NCBI RefSeq assembly: GCF_021441885.1
Contig: NZ_CP090438.1
Span: 2,046,001 to 2,110,000, forward strand
DNA: 64,000 nt
Source: Vibrio maritimus
Lineage (GTDB): Bacteria; Pseudomonadota; Gammaproteobacteria; Enterobacterales; Vibrionaceae
Reading direction: 5' to 3'
The notes under the pieces were generated by a model. That model made no database searches. It was given only the letters and a program-made list of their open reading frames with translations, and was not told the DNA's origin. Shown in pieces: positions 26,621 through 35,743 of this stretch (positions are counted from its first letter, which is position 1; each line of letters opens with the position of its first letter). The position numbers and the translations under genes were made by a program.

Positions 26621-28303
26621 GTGAACATCGACGTCGTCAATTTGCTTGACCAAAACCCTATTCTCCTTATCTTTGTCGTTCTCGCGATCGGCCTCGCCTT
26701 TGGCAAAATTCGCTTCGGAAATCTGCAATTAGGTAATTCAATTGGTGTGCTGATCACCTCATTGATCATGGGTCACCTCGGCTTCACATTTAATGCTGAA
26801 GCGCTAACTATCGGGTTCATGCTGTTTATCTACTGTGTAGGTATCGAAGCAGGTCCTAACTTCTTTGGTATTTTCTTCAGAGACGGTAAGCACTATCTAA
26901 TACTCAGCCTCACAGTGCTGGTCACCGCTTTGATGGTGACCTATTTCGCCAGTCACTATCTTGGGTTGGACTACGGCTTATCGGCTGGTGTCATGGCAGG
27001 TGCTCTAACCGCTACACCCGTACTCGTTGGCGCGCAAGATGCACTGAACTCAGGACTGGCCACCATACCGCGTGGTATGGATTTCTCATTAGTTATCGAG
27101 AACCTGTCCGTCGGTTACGCGATGGCTTACCTCATTGGTCTCATCAGTATGATTATGCTCGCTAAGCTACTACCTAAGCTTCAAAAGCAAAATCTACACG
27201 ACTCCGCGCAGCAGATAGCACAAGAGCGTGGATTGGGTGGCAGTGGTCAGCGTAAGGTCTATCTGCCCATTATTCGTGCCTATCGTGTCGGACAGGAACT
27301 TATAGACTGGACTGATGGTAAAAACCTGCGTGAGCTAGGTATCTACCGACAAACCGGCTGCTACATTGAACGTATTCGACGCAACGGCATTCTAGCCCAC
27401 CCTGATGGTGACGCTATCTTGCAAGAAGGTGATGAAATTGCACTAGTGGGTTTCCCTGATAGCCACGCTCGACTCGATCCAAGCTTTCGTAACGGTAAAG
27501 AGGTGTTCGACCGTAACCTTCTTGACCTTCGAATCGTTGAAGAAGAGATCGTTGTTAAGAGTGACAATATCGCCGGAAAAAGCCTGTCCGATTTAAACTT
27601 GTCTGAATATGGCTGTTTCTTGAACCGCGTGGTTCGAGCTCAAATTGAGATGCCAATGGACGCCAACATCGTACTCGCTAAAGGTGATATCTTGCAGGTC
27701 AGTGGCGAAAAGAGTCGCGTTCATGGTCTTGCTGAAAAAATCGGTTTCATCTCGATTCACAGTCAAATGGCAGACCTGCTGGCTTTCTGCAGCTTCTTTA
27801 TTCTGGGCATCATGTTCGGTCTGATTACCATGTCATTCGGTCAAGTCTCATTCGGTCTTGGTAATGCGGTAGGCTTACTTTTGTCAGGTATCACGCTTGG
27901 CTTCCTGCGTGCTAACCACCCTACGTTTGGCTATGTGCCTCAAGGTGCGCTGAATATGGTCAAAGACCTAGGGCTGATGTTCTTCATGGTAGGTATTGGG
28001 CTGAGTGCCGGTGGCAAAATGTTCGAGCACCTAACCCAAGTTGGTCCTCAAGTTATATTGATTGCCTTTTTGGTCAGTGTACTGCCTGTGGTGCTGGCTT
28101 ACTTAGTTGGCAACTATGTATTAAAGATGAACCGAGCACTCCTTATCGGTGCAATCGTCGGCGCTAGAACTTGTGCACCTGCGATGGATGTTATCAACGA
28201 ACATGCACGCTCAACTATCCCTGCTCTGGGGTATGCGGGCACCTATGCGATAGCCAATATATTGATGACGTTGGCAGGTACGATTCTGATTATCCTCTCT
28301 TAA
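26621..28303 (+). CDS. ybjL: YbjL-type AAE transporter with TrkA-C domains
   Basis: A 560-residue inner-membrane protein of the aspartate:alanine exchanger family. Two blocks of about five membrane helices (residues 13-175 and 385-560), each with the AspAl_Ex repeat, surround two cytoplasmic RCK_C/TrkA-C domains (about 205-370). Substrate unknown. The start is GTG at 26621, with only a weak ribosome-binding site. The same neighbour pair grxA-ybjL is found in enteric bacteria. Confidence 0.9.
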   Translation: MNIDVVNLLDQNPILLIFVVLAIGLAFGKIRFGNLQLGNSIGVLITSLIMGHLGFTFNAEALTIGFMLFIYCVGIEAGPNFFGIFFRDGKHYLILSLTVLVTALMVTYFASHYLGLDYGLSAGVMAGALTATPVLVGAQDALNSGLATIPRGMDFSLVIENLSVGYAMAYLIGLISMIMLAKLLPKLQKQNLHDSAQQIAQERGLGGSGQRKVYLPIIRAYRVGQELIDWTDGKNLRELGIYRQTGCYIERIRRNGILAHPDGDAILQEGDEIALVGFPDSHARLDPSFRNGKEVFDRNLLDLRIVEEEIVVKSDNIAGKSLSDLNLSEYGCFLNRVVRAQIEMPMDANIVLAKGDILQVSGEKSRVHGLAEKIGFISIHSQMADLLAFCSFFILGIMFGLITMSFGQVSFGLGNAVGLLLSGITLGFLRANHPTFGYVPQGALNMVKDLGLMFFMVGIGLSAGGKMFEHLTQVGPQVILIAFLVSVLPVVLAYLVGNYVLKMNRALLIGAIVGARTCAPAMDVINEHARSTIPALGYAGTYAIANILMTLAGTILIILS

Positions 28304-28324
28304 CAGACGAGGTTAAACGCAGAC

Positions 28325-28355
28325 AAAAAAAGGGGCGCTTACATAGCGCCCCTTT
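28325..28355. terminator. Bidirectional terminator ybjL / fabV
   Basis: Stem AAAGGGGCGC/GCGCCCCTTT with a seven-base loop; on the minus strand it ends in a run of T. Confidence 0.85.
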
Positions 28356-28413
28356 ACTTTGTTACTCAGTTTTTTTTTACTCAAATAGTTAGTAACTAAA
28401 AGACTGTATCGAT

Positions 28414-29616
28414 TTATAGGTCGATAACGTCAAACTCAACTAGTGGGGAAACATCCGCTTCGTAGTCCACGCCTTCAACACCAAAGCCAAATAGCTTCAA
28501 GAACTCTTCTTTGTACTCAACGTAGTCAGTCAGTTCTTTTAGGTTTTCAGTCGTGATTTGTGGCCATAGCTCAGCACAGTGCTTCTGGATATCGTCTCGA
28601 AGCTCCCAGTCATCAAGACGTAGACGATTCTTATCATCGACTTCCGCAGCACTGCCGTCTGCTTTGTATAGACGTTGAGAGAACATGCGGAAGATCTGCT
28701 CCATACAGCCTTCGTGAATGCCTTCTTCACGCATCTTTTTAAATACCATTGCAATATACAGTGGCATTACTGGGATTGCTGAGCTCGCCTGTGTCACTAC
28801 AGACTTAAGTACTGCAACGTTTGCGCTACCACCAGTTTCTGACAGTTTAGCGTTTAGCTCAGTTGCTGCGCGGTCTAGGTCCATTTTCGCTTTACCTAGT
28901 GCACCTTCCCAGTAGATTGGCCACGTTAGCTCTGTACCGATGTACGAGTAAGCAACAGTCTTACAGCCATCAGCAAGCACGCCAGCTTCAGCTAGCGCGT
29001 TGATCCACAGTTCCCAATCTTGACCGCCCATAACAGTCACTGTATCTGCAATTTCTTCTTCAGTCGCAGGCTCTACGCTTGCTTCAATGATCTTGTCAGA
29101 GTTAGTGTCTACTGCTGTCGATGTGTAGGTTTCACCGATTGGCTTAAGAGAAGAACGTACAAGCTCACCAGTTTCAGGAAGCTTACGTACTGGAGATGCC
29201 AGTGAGTAAACAACCATATCGATCTGACCTAGATCTTCTTTAATTAGGTCGATAACTTTCTGCTTCGCTTCGTTAGAGAACGCATCGCCGTTAATGCTCT
29301 TAGAGTACAAGCCTTCTTCTTTCGCTAGCTTGTCGAATGCAGCAGAGTTGTAGAAACCTGCTGTACCAGGTTTTCTTTCTGTCCCTGGTTTTTCGAAAAA
29401 TACGCCGATTGTTGCTGCACCACCACCGAACGCCGCAGCGATACGAGAAGAAAGGCCGTAACCGCTAGAAGAACCAACCACAAGTACACGTTTTGGTGCG
29501 TTTGCGATTGGACCCTGAGCTTTGGTGTAAGCGATTTGTTCTTTTACGTTAGCTTCACAACCAACTGGGTGTGTAGTAGTACAAATAAATCCACGAATTC
29601 TTGGTTTGATGATCAT
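28414..29616 (-). CDS. fabV: Enoyl-ACP reductase FabV
   Basis: NADH-dependent enoyl-ACP reductase of fatty-acid elongation, a triclosan-resistant isozyme first described in Vibrio. All 400 residues are present. VLVVGSSSGYGLSSRIAAAF binds NADH and the active-site pair is Y235 and K244 (TWPIYWEGALGKAK), the characteristic Y-x8-K spacing of FabV. MIIKPRIRGFICTTTHPVGC is the typical start. Downstream of fadE and psrA on the same strand but separated from fadE by a terminator. Confidence 0.97.
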   Translation of the reverse strand: MIIKPRIRGFICTTTHPVGCEANVKEQIAYTKAQGPIANAPKRVLVVGSSSGYGLSSRIAAAFGGGAATIGVFFEKPGTERKPGTAGFYNSAAFDKLAKEEGLYSKSINGDAFSNEAKQKVIDLIKEDLGQIDMVVYSLASPVRKLPETGELVRSSLKPIGETYTSTAVDTNSDKIIEASVEPATEEEIADTVTVMGGQDWELWINALAEAGVLADGCKTVAYSYIGTELTWPIYWEGALGKAKMDLDRAATELNAKLSETGGSANVAVLKSVVTQASSAIPVMPLYIAMVFKKMREEGIHEGCMEQIFRMFSQRLYKADGSAAEVDDKNRLRLDDWELRDDIQKHCAELWPQITTENLKELTDYVEYKEEFLKLFGFGVEGVDYEADVSPLVEFDVIDL

Positions 29617-29734
29617 ATTCAGTTCCTCAAAAAATCCCTAGTAGGATAAGAGTTTCACACCCAGTTCGCATCCTATTTCTGTCAATTTCTCTGATTTTTC
29701 TAAGTGGTTGGAGCACTTTCATTCTCAATGAACA

Positions 29735-29765
29735 CAAAAAAAGCGCCCTAGAAACTAGAGCGCTT
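29735..29765 (-). terminator. Terminator after fadE
   Basis: Imperfect stem AAGCGCCCTAG/CTAGAGCGCTT with loop AAA; on the minus strand followed by seven T. Confidence 0.8.
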
Positions 29766-29783
29766 AAACCTTTCTATATCTAA

Positions 29784-32066
29784 TTAAGCGACGCTGTTTA
29801 GCTTCGGCTTATCGACTTCGTCCGTTCTTACTTCAGAGAAATCGTGACTGAAGTGGTCAACCTGAATCGCTTTGTAGCGTAGAGCATCAGCCGCAAGAAT
29901 CTTATCTACCTCTTGCTCTGTTAGCACGTTAGCCTCAATCGCTTGCTGTAGGCGCTCTTGAAGAAGACCTTTTCTAGCAATCTTGCCCTCTTTCACGCCA
30001 ATGAACAGCTTCTTCTCGAGGTCGCGGATGTCATACATCGCCAAGAACGCGTTTTCCATCAAACCGATCTTGTCATTTGGAGCATCACCGATGTAACAAA
30101 GATGCGTCAAACGATCACGGTGTGCACCTGGTACCATCATGCTCTTCGCTAGATTTAGCGTTAAATTGTCAGACGGTTTTTCGAAGTGATTGCCTAGTGG
30201 GAACAACAACCCTTTAAGCGTTACACCAGCCCAGCGCGATGGGAAGTTCTTATAAGCTTCGTTTAACGACTTAGCCGCGTTATGGAAACAGTGTTGAACA
30301 GCGTAATGTACGTAATCTAGGTCTGATGCCTGACGACCATCGTCTTCGTACTTCTTAAGTGCTGCTGACGCCATAAACAGATACGCTAAACCATCACCCA
30401 ATCGTGCTGAGATCATCTCTTTACGCTTCAGATCACCGCCCAGAGTTAGCATTGCAAAGTCTGCACTTACCGCAAGCGCTTTACTCAAACGCGTAAGGTC
30501 TTTGTAGTAGACTTTTGTCGGGCCGCTCATATGCGCTCCAACAAATTTAGAACCTGTTAGCGCTGCAGTGAACGCGCCTAGCGTGTTCTTCGTCGCATGA
30601 CCAATGTGCTTAAATAGAAGCTTGTCAAAATCAGCCGCACCTTGTTTTGCATCAGGGTTTGCTGCCGCTTCCATCTCTTGTAGCACGTAAGGGTGACAAC
30701 GCGTTGCACCTTGACCGAAGATCATGAGGTTACGTGTTAGGATGTTTGCACCCTCAACAGTAATCGCCACTGGAATGCCTAAATAGCTTGAGGCTAAGTA
30801 GTTCATCGGACCATCTTGAATCGCACGACCAGCATGCACATCCATCGAATCGTTGAGAATCGTACGTGCCATTTCAGTCATGTGGTACTTGGCAATCGCC
30901 GTCACGATCCCTGGTTTTTCGCCCATGTCTAGCGATGTTGTCGTCAATGTGCGCGTAGCTTCTAGTAGATACGTCAGACCACCGATTCGCCCCATTGCCT
31001 CAGCAACGCCTTCGAATTTACCAATCGACATGCCAAACTGCTTACGAACATAAGCGTATGCGCCAGTGGTTCTTGTTGTTAGGTGACCGATCGCTGTGCC
31101 GAGAGCCGGAAGTGAAATACCACGACCCGCAGATAGACACTCAACCAGCATACGCCAGCCGCGTCCTGCGTATTCCTGACCACCAATCAGCCAGTCCATA
31201 GGGATGAACACATCTTTACCGCGCGTTGGACCATTCATGAATGCAAGGTGAAGTGGATCGTGTCGTTCACCAATCTCTACGCCTTTATGGTCGGCAGGAA
31301 TCAGTGCACAGGTAATACCAATATCTTCTTTGTCACCCAGAAGTTGGTCTGGATCGTGAAGTTTAAATGCTAGACCTAGAACCGTTGCTACCGGAGCGAG
31401 TGTGATATAACGCTTGTTCCAGTTAAGGCGAATACCCAGCACTTCTTTGCCTTCATGCTCACCGTAACAAACGATACCTTTATCTGGGATACCACCAGCA
31501 TCAGAGCCCGCTTCTGGCCCCGTCAGTGCGAAACATGGGATGTCAGTACCATCGGCAAGTCTTGGTAACCAGTAATCTTTCTGCTCTTTCGTACCATAGT
31601 GAGAAAGAAGCTCACCTGGGCCAAGAGAGTTAGGTACCATTACCGATACTGCTGCACTAATACTGCGTGTCGCAATCTTGGTCACAATCGTAGAGTTAGC
31701 AAGTGGTGAAAACTCACGACCACCGAACTCTTTAGAGATGATTAGCGAGAAGAAACGCTCTTTGCGTAGATAGTCCCAAACCTCTTTTGGTAGGTCACGA
31801 TCTTCTTTGACGATCTTGTTGTCATCAAGCATTGCAAGCAAGGTTTCTAGCTCATTATCCATGAACGACTGCTCTTCAGCGGTCAGAACGGGTTTAGGAT
31901 ACTGATGCAGCGTCTTGAAGTTCGGCTTACCCGAGAACAGCTCACCATCCCACCAAACACTACCCGCCTCCATCGCTTCACGCTCAGTGGCGGACAACGG
32001 CGGTAGAACCTTTTTGAACAGTTTAAACGCTGGGTCGCTGATCCATTTTCTTCGTAGAGAGCTCAT
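29784..32066 (-). CDS. fadE: Acyl-CoA dehydrogenase FadE, short form
   Basis: FAD-dependent first step of fatty-acid beta-oxidation. The acyl-CoA dehydrogenase core spans about residues 75-490 (CFALTGPEAGSDAGG, TVEGANILTRNLMIFGQG) and the DUF1974 C-terminal domain about 490-745. At 760 residues it lacks the N-terminal membrane region of the 814-residue E. coli enzyme; vibrios carry such a form beside psrA. Start: ATG at 32066 with AAGGATAGGT upstream. Likely controlled by PsrA. Confidence 0.92.
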   Translation of the reverse strand: MSSLRRKWISDPAFKLFKKVLPPLSATEREAMEAGSVWWDGELFSGKPNFKTLHQYPKPVLTAEEQSFMDNELETLLAMLDDNKIVKEDRDLPKEVWDYLRKERFFSLIISKEFGGREFSPLANSTIVTKIATRSISAAVSVMVPNSLGPGELLSHYGTKEQKDYWLPRLADGTDIPCFALTGPEAGSDAGGIPDKGIVCYGEHEGKEVLGIRLNWNKRYITLAPVATVLGLAFKLHDPDQLLGDKEDIGITCALIPADHKGVEIGERHDPLHLAFMNGPTRGKDVFIPMDWLIGGQEYAGRGWRMLVECLSAGRGISLPALGTAIGHLTTRTTGAYAYVRKQFGMSIGKFEGVAEAMGRIGGLTYLLEATRTLTTTSLDMGEKPGIVTAIAKYHMTEMARTILNDSMDVHAGRAIQDGPMNYLASSYLGIPVAITVEGANILTRNLMIFGQGATRCHPYVLQEMEAAANPDAKQGAADFDKLLFKHIGHATKNTLGAFTAALTGSKFVGAHMSGPTKVYYKDLTRLSKALAVSADFAMLTLGGDLKRKEMISARLGDGLAYLFMASAALKKYEDDGRQASDLDYVHYAVQHCFHNAAKSLNEAYKNFPSRWAGVTLKGLLFPLGNHFEKPSDNLTLNLAKSMMVPGAHRDRLTHLCYIGDAPNDKIGLMENAFLAMYDIRDLEKKLFIGVKEGKIARKGLLQERLQQAIEANVLTEQEVDKILAADALRYKAIQVDHFSHDFSEVRTDEVDKPKLNSVA

Positions 32067-32132
32067 GATACCTATCCTTTTGTTCAGGTGTATTTTTATT
32101 ATTGGTTTCGTATTTTGTTTTGATTAAAAGCG

Positions 32133-32759
32133 TTACTCTGCAGCGACACCCGCTGCAAGGTAAGGAATGATTTGGTCAATAATTGCTTCGGCGCTGATCT
32201 CTTTCTCAAACGAGCTCAACGCGATTTCAGACAATGCCTGACTAGAAGCCATAGTGAATACGCAAGTACCTAGTGTTAGGTGTAAGCGCCAGAACAACGT
32301 CTCTGCATCTAACTTAGGGTTTGCTCGCATCACTGACTGAGTAAACATTGCTAATGCTTCGGTGTAACGCGTCGTGATGAACCAGCGTAAGTGACCTTGT
32401 ACGTCGGTATACCCTCTTCCAACCAATGACATAAAGCGGCTTGCACCGTTTGGCTTTAGGTTATTAAGTTCTAGGAGTGGTCCTTTCAGTGACTGGAAGA
32501 CATCAACCATGTTGTAGTCATCTCGGTCGTTCAACTCGTACAGCGCTTTTTCAACCGCCGGCATAAATGCTTCTAGGTAGCGGTTCAACACCGCTCGTAC
32601 TAGCGTCTTCTTGTCACCGAAGTGATAGTTTACCGACGCCAAATTAACGTTTGCTTTACTAGTAATGGTGCGCAACGAGGTGTCATTGAAGCCATGCTCA
32701 GCGAACAATACCTCGGCTACATCTAGAATCTTGTCCTTCGTGGTTACTCTCGTCGTCAT
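32133..32759 (-). CDS. psrA: TetR-family fatty-acid regulator PsrA
   Basis: A 208-residue TetR repressor. The helix-turn-helix lies at about residues 20-52 (HGFNDTSLRTITSKANVNLASVNYHFG) and the C-terminal ligand domain at 85-200. PsrA in Pseudomonas and Vibrio senses long-chain fatty acids and controls beta-oxidation genes. I chose the ATG at 32759 (MTTRVTTKDKILDVAE); the frame extended to 32831 would run through the operator palindrome. The operator and the adjacent fadE and fabV support the name. Confidence 0.9.
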   Translation of the reverse strand: MTTRVTTKDKILDVAEVLFAEHGFNDTSLRTITSKANVNLASVNYHFGDKKTLVRAVLNRYLEAFMPAVEKALYELNDRDDYNMVDVFQSLKGPLLELNNLKPNGASRFMSLVGRGYTDVQGHLRWFITTRYTEALAMFTQSVMRANPKLDAETLFWRLHLTLGTCVFTMASSQALSEIALSSFEKEISAEAIIDQIIPYLAAGVAAE

Positions 32760-32773
32760 TTCAATCACCCGTA

Positions 32774-32789
32774 TCAAACATATGTTTGA
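32774..32789. promoter_or_regulatory. PsrA operator
   Basis: TCAAACATATGTTTGA, a perfect 16-base palindrome that contains the PsrA pattern CAAAC-N4-GTTTG, 15 bases upstream of the psrA start codon. It indicates autoregulation. Confidence 0.8.
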
Positions 32790-32929
32790 ATATACTCCCG
32801 CAACACAGGGATAACAAGCGATTAACATCAAACTTTTTAACTACTGGTCGGACAAGATTCACAATTCATTGTTTTAAAAGAAATAAATAATTTTATGAAA
32901 AATTCTTCATTCTGATGTGAACTATTTGG

Positions 32930-33075
32930 TTTTAGGTGGGTCTATTAAAGTGTAATCAGCAAAGAATGAGTTTTCTCTATGCCACTGTTTTATCTATGTT
33001 GACTACATGCTGCTTTTTTCTTATTAACTCCTATTTGTATCCGCCCAAACCCCTTGTTGGTTTGGGCTTTTTTTT
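32930..33075 (+). ncRNA. Candidate small RNA or leader-peptide transcript
   Basis: The plus-strand terminator at 33043-33075 has no gene in front of it, since psrA and nhaA are both on the minus strand. A short plus-strand transcript starting somewhere near 32900-32965 is the simplest explanation. A frame beginning at the ATG at 32966 (MSFLYATVLSMLTTCCFFLI...) has a weak ribosome-binding site and runs on through the terminator, so an RNA is more likely than a peptide. The 5' end is a guess; no strong promoter was found. Confidence 0.35.
33043..33075 (+). terminator. Orphan terminator
   Basis: Stem GCCCAAACC/GGTTTGGGC with a seven-base loop and eight T on the plus strand only. Confidence 0.85.
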
Positions 33076-33097
33076 GCCTGTAGAACACCGCAAACGT

Positions 33098-33125
33098 AAA
33101 AAACCCAGCCGTAGCTGGGTTTTTT
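33098..33125. terminator. Terminator after nhaA (symmetrical)
   Basis: Stem AAAAAACCCAGC/GCTGGGTTTTTT with a CGTA loop; works on either strand. Confidence 0.88.
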
Positions 33126-33150
33126 CTTAGTCACTGCAATGCCTGAGTGT

Positions 33151-34320
33151 TTAATATTGTATTTTTGGCTCAGGAGCTGCTTCCTTTGGAAGGGAGAAGT
33201 TCAATAGGATATAACCTAGAACTGCTGCTGTAGTTGAGCCCATCAGGATGCCTAGCCTTGCGTAAGTATCAAACTCGGCACTCACACCTGTAAAGGCAAG
33301 TGACGCAATAAAGATAGACATAGTAAAACCAATACCACACAGCACTGACACTGCAAAAATCTGTTTGAAGTCCACACCCTCAGGCAACTTAGCAACACCC
33401 ATTTTCACTGCAGCCCAGCTGAATGTGAAGATACCCAGAGGCTTACCAATAAGAAGACCCGCTGCGATGCCAAGTGGCAGCATAGAGGTCAGTCCTGACA
33501 TTGATACACCTTCAAGCGAGATACCTGCATTTGCGAATGCAAAGATAGGTAGAATACCAAATGCCACATATGGGTGAAGCGCGTGTTCTAGGTGTTTAAG
33601 CGGCGAATGCTCACCGGGCTTACCATTGAGTGGGATAGCAAAGCCCAGCACTACACCTGCCAGCGTCGCGTGAACACCCGATGCCAGTACACTTACCCAG
33701 AGCACAGCACCAACAGCTAGGTACACAGGGATACTAGTGACCTTCTTAGCGTTAAGTACAAACAATATGGCCGTCATTATGAAACCAAGTGTCAAAGCGA
33801 TAGTTGATAGGTCGCTGCTGTAGAACAGTGCGATAATCACAATAACACCCAAGTCATCGATGATAGCAAGAGCAAGTAGGAATACTTTAAGTGCAACAGG
33901 TACACGCTTACCGAGCAGTGCCATGATACCGAGTGCGAACGCGATATCAGTAGCAGCAGGAATCGCCCAACCACTCATCGCTTCCGCGTCACCCGCGTTG
34001 AAAAGAACATAGATAAGAGCCGGAGCAACCATACCACCGACTGCTGCAATTGCTGGGAAGATAGCCGTTTCTTTGGATTTCAACGCGCCTTCAAGCAACT
34101 CTCGCTTCACTTCCAATCCGATCAAGAAAAAGAAGATTGCCATCAAACCATCGTTGATCCAGTGTGAAATAGACAGACCGAAAACGTAGGTATGAAGCAC
34201 GCCTTGATACAATTCATTCAGTGGAGAGTTGGCGATAAACATCGCAATTGCCGCAGCAATAACGAGGATGATGCCCCCTGCCGATTCCATCTTAAAAAAG
34301 TTACGAATGACGTCATTCAT
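33151..34320 (-). CDS. nhaA: Na+/H+ antiporter NhaA
   Basis: Inner-membrane sodium/proton antiporter for sodium and alkaline-pH tolerance. The 389 residues give about 12 membrane helices. Hallmarks are the two aspartates in LALAIIDDLGVIVI that bind sodium, AATDIAFALG, and the lysine-containing helix near GKPLGIFTFSW. Full length. Single gene with a terminator; an nhaR regulator is not adjacent. Confidence 0.97.
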   Translation of the reverse strand: MNDVIRNFFKMESAGGIILVIAAAIAMFIANSPLNELYQGVLHTYVFGLSISHWINDGLMAIFFFLIGLEVKRELLEGALKSKETAIFPAIAAVGGMVAPALIYVLFNAGDAEAMSGWAIPAATDIAFALGIMALLGKRVPVALKVFLLALAIIDDLGVIVIIALFYSSDLSTIALTLGFIMTAILFVLNAKKVTSIPVYLAVGAVLWVSVLASGVHATLAGVVLGFAIPLNGKPGEHSPLKHLEHALHPYVAFGILPIFAFANAGISLEGVSMSGLTSMLPLGIAAGLLIGKPLGIFTFSWAAVKMGVAKLPEGVDFKQIFAVSVLCGIGFTMSIFIASLAFTGVSAEFDTYARLGILMGSTTAAVLGYILLNFSLPKEAAPEPKIQY

Positions 34321-34627
34321 AATGTAAAGCCCTTAATATTTATTCACATTGTTTGAATGTTAAAAATTGTATATCTAGTTAAATTCCATAAAAAATCGAT
34401 TCTACAGATGTTAATTGTAGAAATATCCGAATAATACTCTTGTAAGATTCGAGATATGTATACCATTTTGGCAACATTAGTAAAAGTATAGAGCATAGAT
34501 TGCGCTGATGAATGAATGGCTTAGCCCAGACTAATCAATGTCAATATCATTCTAGCAAGGGAAGCTTTAAGGAGAGAGTAACAAAGCATTACATATGTAA
34601 CTGAATAACAGGCAAGAAAAAAGCGGC
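34321..34627. other. Intergenic region upstream of nhaA
   Basis: A 307-base AT-rich spacer; nothing beyond probable nhaA promoter sequence is recognised. Confidence 0.5.
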
Positions 34628-34640
34628 TTAGTAGCCGCTT
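34616..34640 (-). terminator. Terminator overlapping the AttH-like stop codon
   Basis: Stem AAGCGGCT/AGCCGCTT with loop TAGT; the stop codon of the preceding gene lies inside the hairpin and T-rich sequence follows on the minus strand. Confidence 0.75.
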
Positions 34641-35743
34641 AGTTGCATGAATCCTTGAGCCTTGTGAGAGCCGTTAGCCATTGCTGCCCCTTGCCACTGG
34701 GGGACAACGAAGTTGACCCAGTTATCTCGTTTACGAGCCTTCACAACAAGGTCAATGCCTTGACTCGGAATACGTAAGCTCCAACTCAAGGGAACACGAA
34801 CTCCTGATTCGAATTCTGTATAACCAAGTGCTTTGAGAGCGATGTCCTCTGTAGAAATATTGGTAACATTGCCTTTTCTATCCACTATCGCAGCACTGGT
34901 ATAGGGCATATTATCTTTATAGCGATAACGACTTACCATCAGCGCCTTAGCGTCATCTAGCCACAGAATAAAGTTGTCTTCGCCGACATAATTGGCACCA
35001 ACTAACTCACTGCCCCACTCCTTGCTCAGCCAGGCTCGACCCTTGACTTTTAGCAATCGACCGTCAGCAAGCGACAAACTTCCCAAAGTTCGCACAAATG
35101 GCGTTTCAATGACATAAGAGGCGCGCGGAAGGAGATCGTGTTTAATCTGATAGCCCTTATCACCCAGAACCGCGTAGTTACCAACCGCAGTCAGTTGAAG
35201 GTTAATGGCAAACTCTTCTGTCGCGACTTTAAGGTTGCCCGGCAGTGGCTCACTCGATAGTGAGCGCCATGACCAATCGTCAATCCATACTCGGAATGGA
35301 CGGCTAAGCCCACCAGCTTGGCCAATGCCACCGCGTGCTATGCGTTGGTCGGTAAACATACCCAAATGGCTATTGAGTACGACGTTAGAAATATAGATCT
35401 GAGGATCTTGCCAACCAGTCGCAACGCGATCATCACTCGCATAACGGAAGAAACGAAGACGTAACCAATAGATTTGACCCGCCTCATCTTCTAGCTGAGC
35501 AACGACTTGCCACCATTCATGTTGAAACTCGGGATGGAAACGAAAATCTCTCGGTAGTACCACTTCCCTATCAGGGAGTACTGGCTCAAATACTTTCTTA
35601 CCTGGGGAGCCGAAGATAGCATTTATCTGGCTTGTCTTCGTCACCTTGATTCGGTTGTTCTCTGGCTTAGCAAGCCATATCACCGTGCCAGCGACAACGA
35701 CAATCAACAAACAGACGAAGATAAGTTTCTGCATTCGACTCAT
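34628..35743 (-). CDS. AttH/CrtC-like lipocalin-domain secreted protein
   Basis: A 371-residue protein with an N-terminal membrane segment (residues 6-25, a signal or anchor) and a domain like the AttH/CrtC fold, two lipocalin-like barrels. The family landmark FQHEWWQV is present near residue 75. Relatives are often described as predicted secreted hydrolases and occur next to FtsX-type ABC transporters. It ends the three-gene operon and its stop codon is within the terminator hairpin. The ligand is unknown. Confidence 0.78.
   Translation of the reverse strand: MSRMQKLIFVCLLIVVVAGTVIWLAKPENNRIKVTKTSQINAIFGSPGKKVFEPVLPDREVVLPRDFRFHPEFQHEWWQVVAQLEDEAGQIYWLRLRFFRYASDDRVATGWQDPQIYISNVVLNSHLGMFTDQRIARGGIGQAGGLSRPFRVWIDDWSWRSLSSEPLPGNLKVATEEFAINLQLTAVGNYAVLGDKGYQIKHDLLPRASYVIETPFVRTLGSLSLADGRLLKVKGRAWLSKEWGSELVGANYVGEDNFILWLDDAKALMVSRYRYKDNMPYTSAAIVDRKGNVTNISTEDIALKALGYTEFESGVRVPLSWSLRIPSQGIDLVVKARKRDNWVNFVVPQWQGAAMANGSHKAQGFMQLSGY

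Larger units (their letters stand above)
32760..33150. other. Intergenic region psrA to nhaA
   Basis: A 391-base spacer with the PsrA operator on the left, two terminators on the right (33043-33075 and 33098-33125), and between them an unexplained stretch that may encode a small RNA. Confidence 0.55.

Noticed and set aside
32936..33130. 64-codon frame between psrA and nhaA as a protein gene
   Set aside because: It crosses two terminators and has no good ribosome-binding site; a non-coding transcript explains the terminator better.
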